In this document: positions 8,523-17,618 of the stretch, one piece after another
How the letters are laid out: each line of letters opens with the position of its first letter
How positions within the stretch are numbered: position 1 is the stretch's first letter
DNA from: a virus
Virus record (IMG/VR): IMGVR_UViG_3300035703_000038
Coordinates: 37,245-101,244 of that record
Reading direction: 5' to 3' (one strand)
Length of the DNA stretch: 64,000 bases
Translations under genes and position numbers: made by a program
Notes under the pieces: model-generated
The model's input: only the letters and a program-made list of their open reading frames with translations
Database searches by the model: none
What the model was told of the DNA's origin: nothing

Positions 8523-10943
8523 ATGGCAAATATAATCAAGATCAAAAGAAGTGCGGCAACGGATGCACCAACAAGTCTGAATGAAGGCGAGTTAGCATTT
8601 TCGTACTTATCAGGCAAGCTGTTTATTGGTAATAGCTCAGCTGTAATCCCAATTGGTGGTACACACAGCCCTGGTATCTTGACAGCTAACCAAGCGTTGG
8701 TAGCAAATGCCACAAGCGGCATTGATAAAGTAATTGTCGCTAACCTAGTACCGACATACTTATTTGCCAATGGTGCATCTGGTCAGGCTGGCCAGGTTCT
8801 TCTATCAAATTCAACTGGTGGTGTGTATTGGGGTGCCGCTGCTAGCGCACTCGATGACCTAACAGATGTCACGCTTTCTTCTGTCGCTAATAACGACTTA
8901 CTAATTTACGATGCTACTGCTGGCCAGTGGGAAAACCATACTGTCAGCGGTAACGGTGGCCAGGTTAATGTTGCATTTGCCAGCCAAGACATCACAGTAT
9001 CGTTGGCACCAGACGTAATTATTGATACAACTCTAACAGTTGGCAACTCTACCGTCAACTCCGTAGTTAACTCAACAGCTGTATCTACAAACACATTCAA
9101 TATTACTGGCGGTATTACAGTTGGCCAAAACGTGTCGATCAATACATCGACAATCTTTATTGGCAACTCAACTGTTAACACAACGATTCAAGCTGGCAAT
9201 ATTGCCCTACGTGGTACACAGATTTCGATTGGTCCAGATCTAGTTATTGATGGCAATACAATTATCGTTGGTAACTCAACTGTTAATACAGTTATCAATT
9301 CATCATCGATTAGTGTTGATGGTGAAGTAACATCCGGCAATACCAATATTACGGGCTTCATCAATGTTACATCAACAGCAAACATTGGTGGCGTAATTAC
9401 TGCAAGAGCTAATGTAACAGTTAATGGTGCATTGCTTGTTGCTAATACAGCTGATCTTGGTAACACGACTATTACCGGGTTTGCCAATGTTCATGGCAGC
9501 TTAAATGTCAATGGTAGTGTTGTAATTGGTGATGATGCATTGGTTGATCTTGTAGCATTCAATGCAACCGTAAACACAGACTTCGTATCAGCTGCAAACA
9601 ACCAGCACAAATTAGGTCTGGCTGATAAGAGATGGGGTGAAGTTAATACTGATAAGTTGCTAGCAACTAATGGTGCATTTGATACTACAGTAACAGTTGG
9701 TTCAAATGTTGTACTAACAACATCAACATTAACTGTTGGCAACTCAACTGTTAACTCAGTAGTCAACTCAACAGCAATTGATGTAATTACTGTCAATGCT
9801 GACACTGCAAGCCTTGGCAACACCACAATTACTGGCTTTGCTAATATTGTCGGCAATGCAATTATACATGGCAATGCTGAGCTAGGCAACAGCTTTGGCG
9901 TAGATGTTGTATCATTCAAGTCTACAGTTAATACAGAAATCTCTCCATCGGCTAATAACCAATATCAATTGGGTCGTGCAGATCTAAGATGGGGTGAAGT
10001 AAACGCTAACAATATCCTAGCAACAAATGTTGTATCAGATGGTACAATATCTGTTGGCTCAAATGTTGTATTGTCTACAGCAACATTGTCAATTGGTAAC
10101 TCCACTGTCAATACTGTTGTTAACTCAACAAGTGTTACAACTGGTTCCCTAGGCGTTGCCAACCTAACAGTAAGTGGCGATCTAACAGTACAAGGTAACA
10201 CTGCTCTAGGCAATGCTGTCACTGATGTTATTTCAATCAATGGTGTTGTCAACACTAACATCATTCCATCAGCTAACCTAACATATAGCTTAGGTAATAA
10301 CACTCTATATTGGGCTGAAGTTCACACTGGCAATGTCCATGCTGATTATGGCTACTTCCAGCATGATGTTGCAATCTACGGCGATTTGACAGTAACAGGC
10401 AATCTTGTTACAACAAACGTCCAATCGGTTGTTATTTCTGACCCATTAATCCAGCTAGCTGCCAATAACGATACATCAGATCTAGTTGACATTGGTTTTG
10501 TTGGTCACTATCACACCGGTGGTGCCAATCTCCATACAGGTTTGTTTAGAGATGCATCGGTTGATGAGTACTACCTATTTAAGGGGTTAACGCAAGATCT
10601 GTTTGGTGTATTGACAGTAAATGTTGCAGATCCAACATTTGCTCTAGCTGACTTAAATGCATGGTTGCTATCAGGTGCATTAGTATCCAATAGCACCACT
10701 GTAACAATCACAGCTAACTCAACTGTTAATGTCAACATCACTGCAAACAGCTTGTCACTATCAACAGCCCTAGATGTTCCATCTGGTGGTACTGGTGTTG
10801 GAACATTTACAACTCATGGCATCTTGTTTGGTAACACAACAGGTCCACTAGGCGTAACTGCAGCTGGTACAAATGGTCAAGTTCTTCAAGCAAACTCAAC
10901 TGGTGGTCCAGTATTTGCTGATCTTGATGGAGGCACTTTCTAA
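8523..10943 (+). CDS. Long tail fibre protein with VGNSTVN repeats
   Basis: An 807-residue protein starting one base after the previous stop; an in-frame upstream start at 8502 would overlap and add seven unlikely residues. The N-terminus (IKIKRSAATDAPTSLNEGEL, GKLFIGN) matches the fold type of the major tropism determinant N-terminal domain, a common virion anchor. The body has at least five VGNSTVNxVxNS-type repeats (near residues 173, 213, 248, 403 and 523) and three copies of an LGxxxxxWxEV(N/H)T motif (near 359, 479 and 590). It ends in a GGTGVG...GNTTGPLGV motif and DLDGGTF. It is very likely a trimeric fibre with beta-roll repeats. The repeats recur in the fibres at 17619 and 24723. 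Confidence 0.8.
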   Translation: MANIIKIKRSAATDAPTSLNEGELAFSYLSGKLFIGNSSAVIPIGGTHSPGILTANQALVANATSGIDKVIVANLVPTYLFANGASGQAGQVLLSNSTGGVYWGAAASALDDLTDVTLSSVANNDLLIYDATAGQWENHTVSGNGGQVNVAFASQDITVSLAPDVIIDTTLTVGNSTVNSVVNSTAVSTNTFNITGGITVGQNVSINTSTIFIGNSTVNTTIQAGNIALRGTQISIGPDLVIDGNTIIVGNSTVNTVINSSSISVDGEVTSGNTNITGFINVTSTANIGGVITARANVTVNGALLVANTADLGNTTITGFANVHGSLNVNGSVVIGDDALVDLVAFNATVNTDFVSAANNQHKLGLADKRWGEVNTDKLLATNGAFDTTVTVGSNVVLTTSTLTVGNSTVNSVVNSTAIDVITVNADTASLGNTTITGFANIVGNAIIHGNAELGNSFGVDVVSFKSTVNTEISPSANNQYQLGRADLRWGEVNANNILATNVVSDGTISVGSNVVLSTATLSIGNSTVNTVVNSTSVTTGSLGVANLTVSGDLTVQGNTALGNAVTDVISINGVVNTNIIPSANLTYSLGNNTLYWAEVHTGNVHADYGYFQHDVAIYGDLTVTGNLVTTNVQSVVISDPLIQLAANNDTSDLVDIGFVGHYHTGGANLHTGLFRDASVDEYYLFKGLTQDLFGVLTVNVADPTFALADLNAWLLSGALVSNSTTVTITANSTVNVNITANSLSLSTALDVPSGGTGVGTFTTHGILFGNTTGPLGVTAAGTNGQVLQANSTGGPVFADLDGGTF

Positions 10944-10953
10944 GGAGTAGATA

Positions 10954-11172
10954 ATGGAAAATAATGAATTTAGTGAGAAATTGATTGCTGCTTATAGAGC
11001 TAACTGGCTGGAAACAATGGCCCAGCTAGTTGTTCTAAAGACACAACTAGATATAGTAACAGATAAACTAACTGCTAGTAGTAAGCTGGTAGAAGAATAT
11101 CAAAAGCAGATACAGATTGAAGCAGCAAAAGCTAGACCTGCTCAGCAGGCACCAAAACAAGAACAGAAATAA
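10954..11172 (+). CDS. Small helical protein at end of fibre operon
   Basis: A 72-residue protein with a strong AAGGAG ribosome site. Residues 5-60 are predicted helical/coiled coil (LIAAYRANWLETMAQLVVLK and on), and the C-terminus is Ala/Gln/Lys-rich. It is the last gene before a strong intrinsic terminator. The function is unknown; a fibre-assembly chaperone role, like the small helper proteins encoded beside T4 fibre genes, is a guess from position only. Confidence 0.6.
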   Translation: MENNEFSEKLIAAYRANWLETMAQLVVLKTQLDIVTDKLTASSKLVEEYQKQIQIEAAKARPAQQAPKQEQK

Positions 11173-11190
11173 GCTTCAAATCTCAACTAG

Positions 11191-11223
11191 GGCTACGTAT
11201 AAATAGATACGTAGCCTTTTTTT
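11191..11223 (+). terminator. Intrinsic terminator
   Basis: A perfect 10-bp stem, GGCTACGTAT (11191-11200) with ATACGTAGCC (11207-11216), a six-base loop AAATAG and a run of seven T. It ends the fibre operon coming from upstream. A late-promoter box spans the left stem end and the loop. Confidence 0.9.
11198..11205 (+). promoter_or_regulatory. T4-type late promoter box inside a terminator hairpin
   Basis: A perfect TATAAATA followed by G, 30 bp upstream of the start codon at 11236. It sits across the stem end and loop of the terminator, so the same 33 bp appear to stop upstream transcription and start downstream late transcription. Confidence 0.65.
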
Positions 11224-11235
11224 ATAGGGTTTGAA

Positions 11236-14200
11236 ATGACCACCCCACAAGTACCTGGCAATCAGCTAAGCGCATCAGATATTTCAGATGAAATTAACCC
11301 TTCTGGTTATGTGCAGGGTGAACAGAGTATTGGGTCAAATGTAGTCATTAGAAAGCTTTCTGGTGACTTTGAAAAGTTTAGATCCAATACAGTTGAATTA
11401 TCATTTGGCGATCTATCCAACAAGACAGCATTCTCAGAAATTATCGCTACATCAACATCTAACACTCAGAGTGGTGTTAGTACCGTTGCTAATCCAGTTG
11501 CAGCAACTCTCACATTAACTGCTAACAGTGATATGGTTGAACCAGTTATTAACTGGTCATATGAGTTTTTACCTGGATCAACAGCTACTGCTGATGACAT
11601 CACAATTACAAGAAACATTGTATTTGCTCCTAATGGTAGACCATCTAGCAAGAGTGCTAATGTAAAGCTAACATCGCTGAGTGGAGATAAACACGCCAAT
11701 GTTAGAATCACAGCACAAATGGTTGTTCCAAACTATGATGCCCAAGGATTATTTGAAACTGGTAACCATATTGTCAATACATGCACCAAGGACGTTAAGT
11801 TAACTGTTGCTGCTGTCAATACAGCATTCCAAGTTACAGCAACGCCAAGCTTCACAGTTAACGCATCAGGTGTATCTGCACAGACAGCAACAATTACTGT
11901 TAAGGCGTCTGCAAATAGTTCTCTCAATCAATCGTTTGTATTCACTCCAACATTTGTTTCTGGTACAGGTGCATTGACACCTGTTATTGGACCTGACTCA
12001 ATTATATTCACAGCAACTGCACCTAGACCATTAACTAATTCAGCCATCTATAGTCTACTAACAGAATTTTATTCAGATGGTAAACTAGTTGCATCAAACA
12101 CATCAACAGTTGACTTGAGAGCACAGTTTATTGATAGACAGATCACCAGCTTCACCGCAGCTGCTACAACAAACAACCAATTCACAAATGCAGCTAGCCA
12201 GTATGCTACAATTGATGTCACAGCAGTACACAATGCTGTCGCACCTGGCTTCCCACAAGGTACAGTAACAGTCACAGTGGAGACTGTTGGTGATGCAGTT
12301 ACAACTCAAACAATTAGTTCAAACACATCTGCTAAGGTAGAGAGAATTTCTCTATTCCACGACTTTGCTACAGATGGCTTTGGATTTAAGAAAGCAGTTG
12401 TAAATGTTGTAGCCACTTTAAGATCACCAGACAACACAATTATGGACCAGAAGAGAATTACTGGTCTAGTACTAAGAGCTGGTGCATATGGCTTAGATGT
12501 CAAAGCACCAGCATCAAATACACAAAGTGGCTATGCAGCTCAGACTGCTGTCACATCTGGCTCAGCTACATGGAGAGCTACAGCAGCATCATTCAGATGG
12601 ACATCAAGACAGTTCAACGGTTCAGGTCCTATAACAGTAATTGATAATGCTCCTACATCAGCAACTATTAACATTACTGCTACAACGCCAACTGGTAAAA
12701 ATAGATCTCAGAGTATTTCAAATACATCCAACTATGATCTAACTGGTACATTAACATTTGATGGTGTGACAATAACAACAATTACACTAAGTGATATTCT
12801 TGTTAAGGCTGAATCCCTACCATACACATTCTCTGTTACACCAGCTGCTACTTCCAATGTACAAGTTGATGCAACAAATGCAACTACAGCATCACTACTA
12901 GTAACAGGCGCTGCTTCTATTGGTACTATTGCCTGGACAAAAAATAATGGCGATGTTGGTATTACAACAACATCTACCACAGCCAATGTGTTTGTTGTAT
13001 CATCAGCATCTGGTGGATCTAATAATCAAAATGTTATTGTGACAGGCACATTGTCTGATCCAGGTGCAAGAGTAGTTGAAGCTATTCCAACTGATGTTTT
13101 AAATATTGACGCAACAACAGCTGAATTGCAAATACTTGGTGCCAATGTTTCTATTAGTACAGATCAAAAGACAGCAACAGCCACTGGTATCTTTGAATCA
13201 ACAGCTGTTGTAGGAACACATTCATTAATATTTCCACCTACGAAACAATCTGGCGATGACTTAACATTATTAAAAGATACTGATCAAAAGATTACTATCC
13301 AAGCAACAGCAACACAGTCATCTAAGTCTGGTGTGTATAGAATTACAGGCCAGGTTATATATAGAGGGATTACAAGAACAACAACAAAGGATGTCAGCGT
13401 TGCAGTCAGTGCTCTTGCTCCATCACTAACTGCAACTAAGACGCAGTACAGTTATCTACAATACTCATCTATTTCCGGTGTCGACTTTACTGGCTTTGGA
13501 GGCCAGGTTATTGGTATTGGTGGCGAGACAGTACCTATTCAGATAACAGGAGAAGATGTTGTTGTTCAATCAGATTATCCTGGTACTATTAATGTTGATT
13601 ATGAGATTAGAAGAACAAACACAATAGTTGGTAAATTTGGTGAGGCTGAAACAACAACAGTCACTGGCCCATTCTATAATCAGGCTGCAAACACAAACCC
13701 TGCTCCAGCTGGATTTCCTGCATCTATTAACAAAAGAAGAGATAGATTTGAAATTGTACCATTTATTGGTTTATTGTTAGATTATGATGCTACGTACGAA
13801 TTATATGCACCAGCTGGTCCAAATGGTATATTCTTAAAAGATTTAAATGTAACAAGTAGGATTGGAGTACCAGCATCTGGTGCTGATGTAACATTGAAGT
13901 TTGATAATGTTACTGGTAAGACATTCACAGTTACAGATAAACCTCTTAATAATAATGGCTATAATGAACCTTATCCATTATCAGTAGAATATACTCAAAG
14001 AGCAGATTATACAGCAACATTTATAACGCAGCTAGCTCTAGATACACCAAGGTTTGTCTTTAGTACAGTTGCCACAGGTGGTATTAATGCACCTGTTGCA
14101 GCAGCTGGTGATATTACCGTTACATCTAATCCTGTTAATGGCCAGGCTAATGTTCTTGTAAAATCTATTTACTACGATCCAGGATCTAATTTTAACAATC

Positions 14201-15042
14201 CTCTTCCAACTATTACGGATTCAAGTGGTGGTGTTGGTTTACAAGCCCAGTTAACTGCATTAGATAATGGTACACTTAGATTTGTAAGTAAACCAGTAAC
14301 GCAGTCACGCAATTTTGAGCTTCCAATGCCACGTGGCCGATGCTATAGATTGGCAACATTCTCAGCTGGTGTTAGACAGTTTGATACTAGAGATGTATTT
14401 GGTAATGATAATGAAGTAATTGATTATGGACGTATACCTTCAAGTGGTTCACTAGATGGTCCTGAGACAAAGTGGATTGGTTTCCATGATGGTTCAAGAA
14501 TTTACGAACAGTCAAACAGACCACTATATGCAAATGATGCACAGAGAACAAGATACTATAGTAGTGCTGGCCATAGATCTGCTCACCATGCTCAGTTTCC
14601 AAAGGAAGCCAATTTTCCAAATCAGGTAATCCCAGCAAATTATTTCATGATCCTGTCATTCTCTGAAACTGGTACTCCATCAATTGGACAAATAACATTG
14701 CTTGGTTCAGATAATAACACATATGTGCTACCATCGCAGCCATGGGCATTTGGCAATCAAGATGATACAAGCAGAAGCAACTCTCAAAAGTTCCATTGGA
14801 TAATATATGCATGGTCGCCTCCTGCTGGCGTAACATTTAGCTATGCATTTGTTTCAAATATTGGTGGTTCTGAGCCACCTCCACCACCTCCAGTACTACC
14901 ACTAACATTTATTAAGGGTAACCCTGGATCTGCTTTATTAGCTGAAGATGTTAACGTGGACATTGGTACAGTATCTGGTGGATTTATTATTGAAGGTGAT
15001 TCGCAAGATGATCCAGATAGACTACGCGATTTGGTTTCGTAA
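11236..15042 (+). CDS. Very large Ig-like repeat virion protein
   Basis: A 1268-residue protein of mostly beta sequence. Residues from about 80 to 830 read as a chain of Ig-like domains, with Thr/Ser/Ala-rich strands such as FTVNASGVSAQTATITVKA and VSSASGGSNNQNVIVTGTL. Residues about 1040-1240 form a different, aromatic-rich domain (WIGFHDGSRIYEQSNRP, RYYSSAGHRSAHHAQFP). A short Pro run (EPPPPPPVLPL) precedes a Gly/Val tail. There is no signal peptide or membrane segment, as expected for a virion protein. It is probably a tail-attached adhesin or fibre. Its final 200 residues are the likeliest binding part, by position. It has its own late promoter and is followed with an 11-nt gap by a second adhesin. 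Confidence 0.6.
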   Translation: MTTPQVPGNQLSASDISDEINPSGYVQGEQSIGSNVVIRKLSGDFEKFRSNTVELSFGDLSNKTAFSEIIATSTSNTQSGVSTVANPVAATLTLTANSDMVEPVINWSYEFLPGSTATADDITITRNIVFAPNGRPSSKSANVKLTSLSGDKHANVRITAQMVVPNYDAQGLFETGNHIVNTCTKDVKLTVAAVNTAFQVTATPSFTVNASGVSAQTATITVKASANSSLNQSFVFTPTFVSGTGALTPVIGPDSIIFTATAPRPLTNSAIYSLLTEFYSDGKLVASNTSTVDLRAQFIDRQITSFTAAATTNNQFTNAASQYATIDVTAVHNAVAPGFPQGTVTVTVETVGDAVTTQTISSNTSAKVERISLFHDFATDGFGFKKAVVNVVATLRSPDNTIMDQKRITGLVLRAGAYGLDVKAPASNTQSGYAAQTAVTSGSATWRATAASFRWTSRQFNGSGPITVIDNAPTSATINITATTPTGKNRSQSISNTSNYDLTGTLTFDGVTITTITLSDILVKAESLPYTFSVTPAATSNVQVDATNATTASLLVTGAASIGTIAWTKNNGDVGITTTSTTANVFVVSSASGGSNNQNVIVTGTLSDPGARVVEAIPTDVLNIDATTAELQILGANVSISTDQKTATATGIFESTAVVGTHSLIFPPTKQSGDDLTLLKDTDQKITIQATATQSSKSGVYRITGQVIYRGITRTTTKDVSVAVSALAPSLTATKTQYSYLQYSSISGVDFTGFGGQVIGIGGETVPIQITGEDVVVQSDYPGTINVDYEIRRTNTIVGKFGEAETTTVTGPFYNQAANTNPAPAGFPASINKRRDRFEIVPFIGLLLDYDATYELYAPAGPNGIFLKDLNVTSRIGVPASGADVTLKFDNVTGKTFTVTDKPLNNNGYNEPYPLSVEYTQRADYTATFITQLALDTPRFVFSTVATGGINAPVAAAGDITVTSNPVNGQANVLVKSIYYDPGSNFNNPLPTITDSSGGVGLQAQLTALDNGTLRFVSKPVTQSRNFELPMPRGRCYRLATFSAGVRQFDTRDVFGNDNEVIDYGRIPSSGSLDGPETKWIGFHDGSRIYEQSNRPLYANDAQRTRYYSSAGHRSAHHAQFPKEANFPNQVIPANYFMILSFSETGTPSIGQITLLGSDNNTYVLPSQPWAFGNQDDTSRSNSQKFHWIIYAWSPPAGVTFSYAFVSNIGGSEPPPPPPVLPLTFIKGNPGSALLAEDVNVDIGTVSGGFIIEGDSQDDPDRLRDLVS

Positions 15043-15053
15043 GGAGTAGGGTA

Positions 15054-17543
15054 ATGGGATATCAATGGAACGTAACAGGTAATCTACCAGATGGCTTAAA
15101 GCTGGTAACCGTCAATGGCGGTAGAAAAGGTTACCTTCAAGGTAAACCAACAAAGGTTGGTACGTTCAATTGGTCTATAACTGTTAGCGACGACTCTTCA
15201 CCAGATCCTCAGACAGCCACACAAAACTATTCAATGAGTATTTCATCTGCTTTGTACCTTGTTGGCTTTTTGGTTGATAGCTTTGGTCAGCTACCAAATG
15301 CAGTTAAGGGCGTAGCACTAAACACTGCATTCAATAGTAATAGATTGTCAGTACAAGAACTTGGCACTCACAATAGTGCATTTAGCGTGTCAGTTGTTAG
15401 AGGTACTGCACCTGCATGGATGACAATTACAGCTGGTGCCACAACTAACTATCAAGGTGATGGCGTTGGCCCAGCATTTAAATACTGTGCAGCTCCAATC
15501 ACGTTTAATGGAACACCAACTACTGTAGGATTGTTTTCATTCACTATTAGAGTTTCATCATCAACAACAGCGTTCCAGGATTTAGATGTCACGCTTGCTG
15601 TAGAGGAGCCAGGTACACAAGTAGAAAAGCTTGGCAATCTCTATATTCTCTCTGCTGAAAAGTCAGGCGTAAGTGAAGGTGAAACAATTAGAGTATATTT
15701 AAGAACAACCAACTTGACTGATGGTGCTACTGTTCCTTATAGAATACGTGGCATCAATGGTTTCACAGCACAAGACATTAATGTTGCTCTTGATGGAAAC
15801 TTCACAGTAACATCCACTGTATATAGAGAGCCAATATTTGTTACAATTGGTGGTATCCTGTCAGAACAAATTGTGGGATATAAAGAAACGGTATACTACG
15901 ATGGTTATATTGATATAACTGCTTCTGCTGATCTAACAACAGAAGGTGTTGAAACATTTAATATTGATTTACCTACAATCACTACACCTGAAATAGGTTG
16001 GGTAACAGTACTACCAATTCAGATTTATGATACATCATTATCACCTGTTGTTAAAACTTTAGTACCATCTGTAACAACTGTCCAGGAAGGTGGTTCATTT
16101 AATATTACACTAACCCACACTGGTGCATCACAAGGTACACAATTCTTCTATACAATTGAAGGCGTATCATCTACTGATCTATTTGGTGAACCTCTTGGTG
16201 GAGAGTTTGTAATTGGTTATGATAATGGCCAGTTAATTATTCCAACAGGCAGCCAGACAGCTGTAAAGACATTTAGAATCAAGCCAAATGGTATTGTTGA
16301 TAACAATAGACAATTCAGAATTAGAATACCAGGCCTTGGTTTAAGTACAGTTGTTAGCATTACTGATGCCAACCCAACATATAGTCTATCATCAACATCG
16401 GATGAGATTAAGGAAGGCCAAACGGTAACATTCACTCTATACACATCTACTGTGGCTGATGGTACAACAATTCCTTATTCTATAACAGGCGTATCATCAA
16501 CTGATGTTGGTGATTCTCTTGGCAACCCAATATCACTAAATGGATCGCTAACAATTAATAACAACTTAGCTGCCATAACAGTTAAGGCATTAGAGGATCT
16601 AACAACTGAAGCTGGCACTGAGACATTAACATTTAGCATCCCATCACTTGGCCTCATTAAGCAAGTTAATATTATTGATACATCAACAACACCTGATCCT
16701 ATTAATTATACAATGACGTTGTTGAAATCAAATGGCACTCCACTTGATGCATCTGACACATTAACAGAAGGTGACACATTCTTTGTACAGATTGACTCTT
16801 CTGTCAATGCTATTGGTTCTGGTGTAAGATATGCAATCACTGGTCTAACAGACGCAGTTCTTGATACAGCTAACCCAACACCTGGACAGGTCACAAGCCT
16901 GACAGGCACATGGCTAATGTATGAAAGAGAGTTCTTAGGGTTTGCATCATCTTGGTATATTGCTGTAGTTAAGACTAAGTCGGATGGTGGTGTTAATAAT
17001 CTAAGAACGGTTACTGTATCGCTACCAGATATTGGTAAGCAAGCATCATTTAAGTTGAAGAGTGTTGCTGCCCCTATACCTCCAGCACCTCCTCCTCCGC
17101 CTCCTCCTCCACCGCCACCTCCTCCTCCACCATCTGTGGATCCAGTTGAGTTGGTGATTGCGGCAACGCCAAAAGGATATGTTGGTGTCAACTATGGTAT
17201 TGCAGGTCAGCCAATCTACGTATCGTATACTGGTGGTACTGGTCCATTAACATGGTCCGTATCATCTGGTTCATTGCCAACAGGTATGACTGCCGCCACA
17301 GAAAATAATAACAATATTGGACACATTTATTATCTAAGTGGTGCTCCAACAACTGTAGGCACATACTCATTCCAGATTACTGGCACTGATACACTAAGCG
17401 TATCAGATACATTATCACTATCCATTGTTGTAGAAAATCCACCAGCAGATGGTGGTGGAGACAATCCTGGTGGCGGTGGTACAATTCCTGGTGGTGGCGA
17501 AAATACACTGGACCAGAATATTGATGACCTGTTTGATAGGTAG
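15054..17543 (+). CDS. Large adhesin with He_PIG and Calx-beta-like repeats
   Basis: An 829-residue protein with an AAGGAG ribosome site. It starts with a putative Ig (He_PIG) domain (LPDGLKLVTVNGGRKGYLQG). Residues about 200-680 hold four related units opening with a (V/I)xEGxTxxxxL motif (SGVSEGETIRVYL, TTVQEGGSFNITL, DEIKEGQTVTFTL, DTLTEGDTFFVQI), which resemble Calx-beta repeats. A 15-proline linker (17088-17132) leads to a second He_PIG domain (SGSLPTGMTA) and a Gly-rich tail ending DDLFDR. Such folds are typical of phage and bacterial surface adhesins. It is probably a partner of the preceding protein, and both are probably tail-tip structures. Confidence 0.65.
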   Translation: MGYQWNVTGNLPDGLKLVTVNGGRKGYLQGKPTKVGTFNWSITVSDDSSPDPQTATQNYSMSISSALYLVGFLVDSFGQLPNAVKGVALNTAFNSNRLSVQELGTHNSAFSVSVVRGTAPAWMTITAGATTNYQGDGVGPAFKYCAAPITFNGTPTTVGLFSFTIRVSSSTTAFQDLDVTLAVEEPGTQVEKLGNLYILSAEKSGVSEGETIRVYLRTTNLTDGATVPYRIRGINGFTAQDINVALDGNFTVTSTVYREPIFVTIGGILSEQIVGYKETVYYDGYIDITASADLTTEGVETFNIDLPTITTPEIGWVTVLPIQIYDTSLSPVVKTLVPSVTTVQEGGSFNITLTHTGASQGTQFFYTIEGVSSTDLFGEPLGGEFVIGYDNGQLIIPTGSQTAVKTFRIKPNGIVDNNRQFRIRIPGLGLSTVVSITDANPTYSLSSTSDEIKEGQTVTFTLYTSTVADGTTIPYSITGVSSTDVGDSLGNPISLNGSLTINNNLAAITVKALEDLTTEAGTETLTFSIPSLGLIKQVNIIDTSTTPDPINYTMTLLKSNGTPLDASDTLTEGDTFFVQIDSSVNAIGSGVRYAITGLTDAVLDTANPTPGQVTSLTGTWLMYEREFLGFASSWYIAVVKTKSDGGVNNLRTVTVSLPDIGKQASFKLKSVAAPIPPAPPPPPPPPPPPPPPPSVDPVELVIAATPKGYVGVNYGIAGQPIYVSYTGGTGPLTWSVSSGSLPTGMTAATENNNNIGHIYYLSGAPTTVGTYSFQITGTDTLSVSDTLSLSIVVENPPADGGGDNPGGGGTIPGGGENTLDQNIDDLFDR
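17088..17132 (+). repeat. Second fifteen-codon polyproline tract
   Basis: Fifteen consecutive proline codons (CCT, CCA, CCG mixed) join the repeat part to the C-terminal He_PIG domain. The length equals that of the tract at 3277-3321 in an unrelated protein. Confidence 0.9.
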
Positions 17544-17545
17544 AT

Positions 17546-17553
17546 TATAAATA
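17546..17553 (+). promoter_or_regulatory. T4-type late promoter box
   Basis: A perfect TATAAATA two bases past the stop codon at 17543 and 65 bp before the start of the giant fibre at 17619. The leader is longer than for most late genes here and contains two hairpins. Confidence 0.7.
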
Positions 17554-17560
17554 ACTGAAA

Positions 17561-17600
17561 GGGGTCTATATAGACTCCATTATATCCCAGTACATACTGG
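17561..17600 (+). other. Two inverted repeats in the fibre leader
   Basis: The first, GGGGTCTATATAGACTCC (17561-17578), contains a perfect 12-base palindrome, extended by three pairs including one G-T. The second, CCAGTACATACTGG (17587-17600), has a six-base stem. Neither is followed by a T run, so they are not intrinsic terminators. They may stabilise the mRNA or affect translation of the next gene. Confidence 0.5.
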
Positions 17601-17618
17601 TTACAATTTGAGGGCCAC

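Noticed and set aside
11236-17543. Frameshifted single adhesin gene split at 15042
   Set aside because: The second gene has its own AAGGAG ribosome site and a good ATG, and an 11-nt gap; both products look complete.
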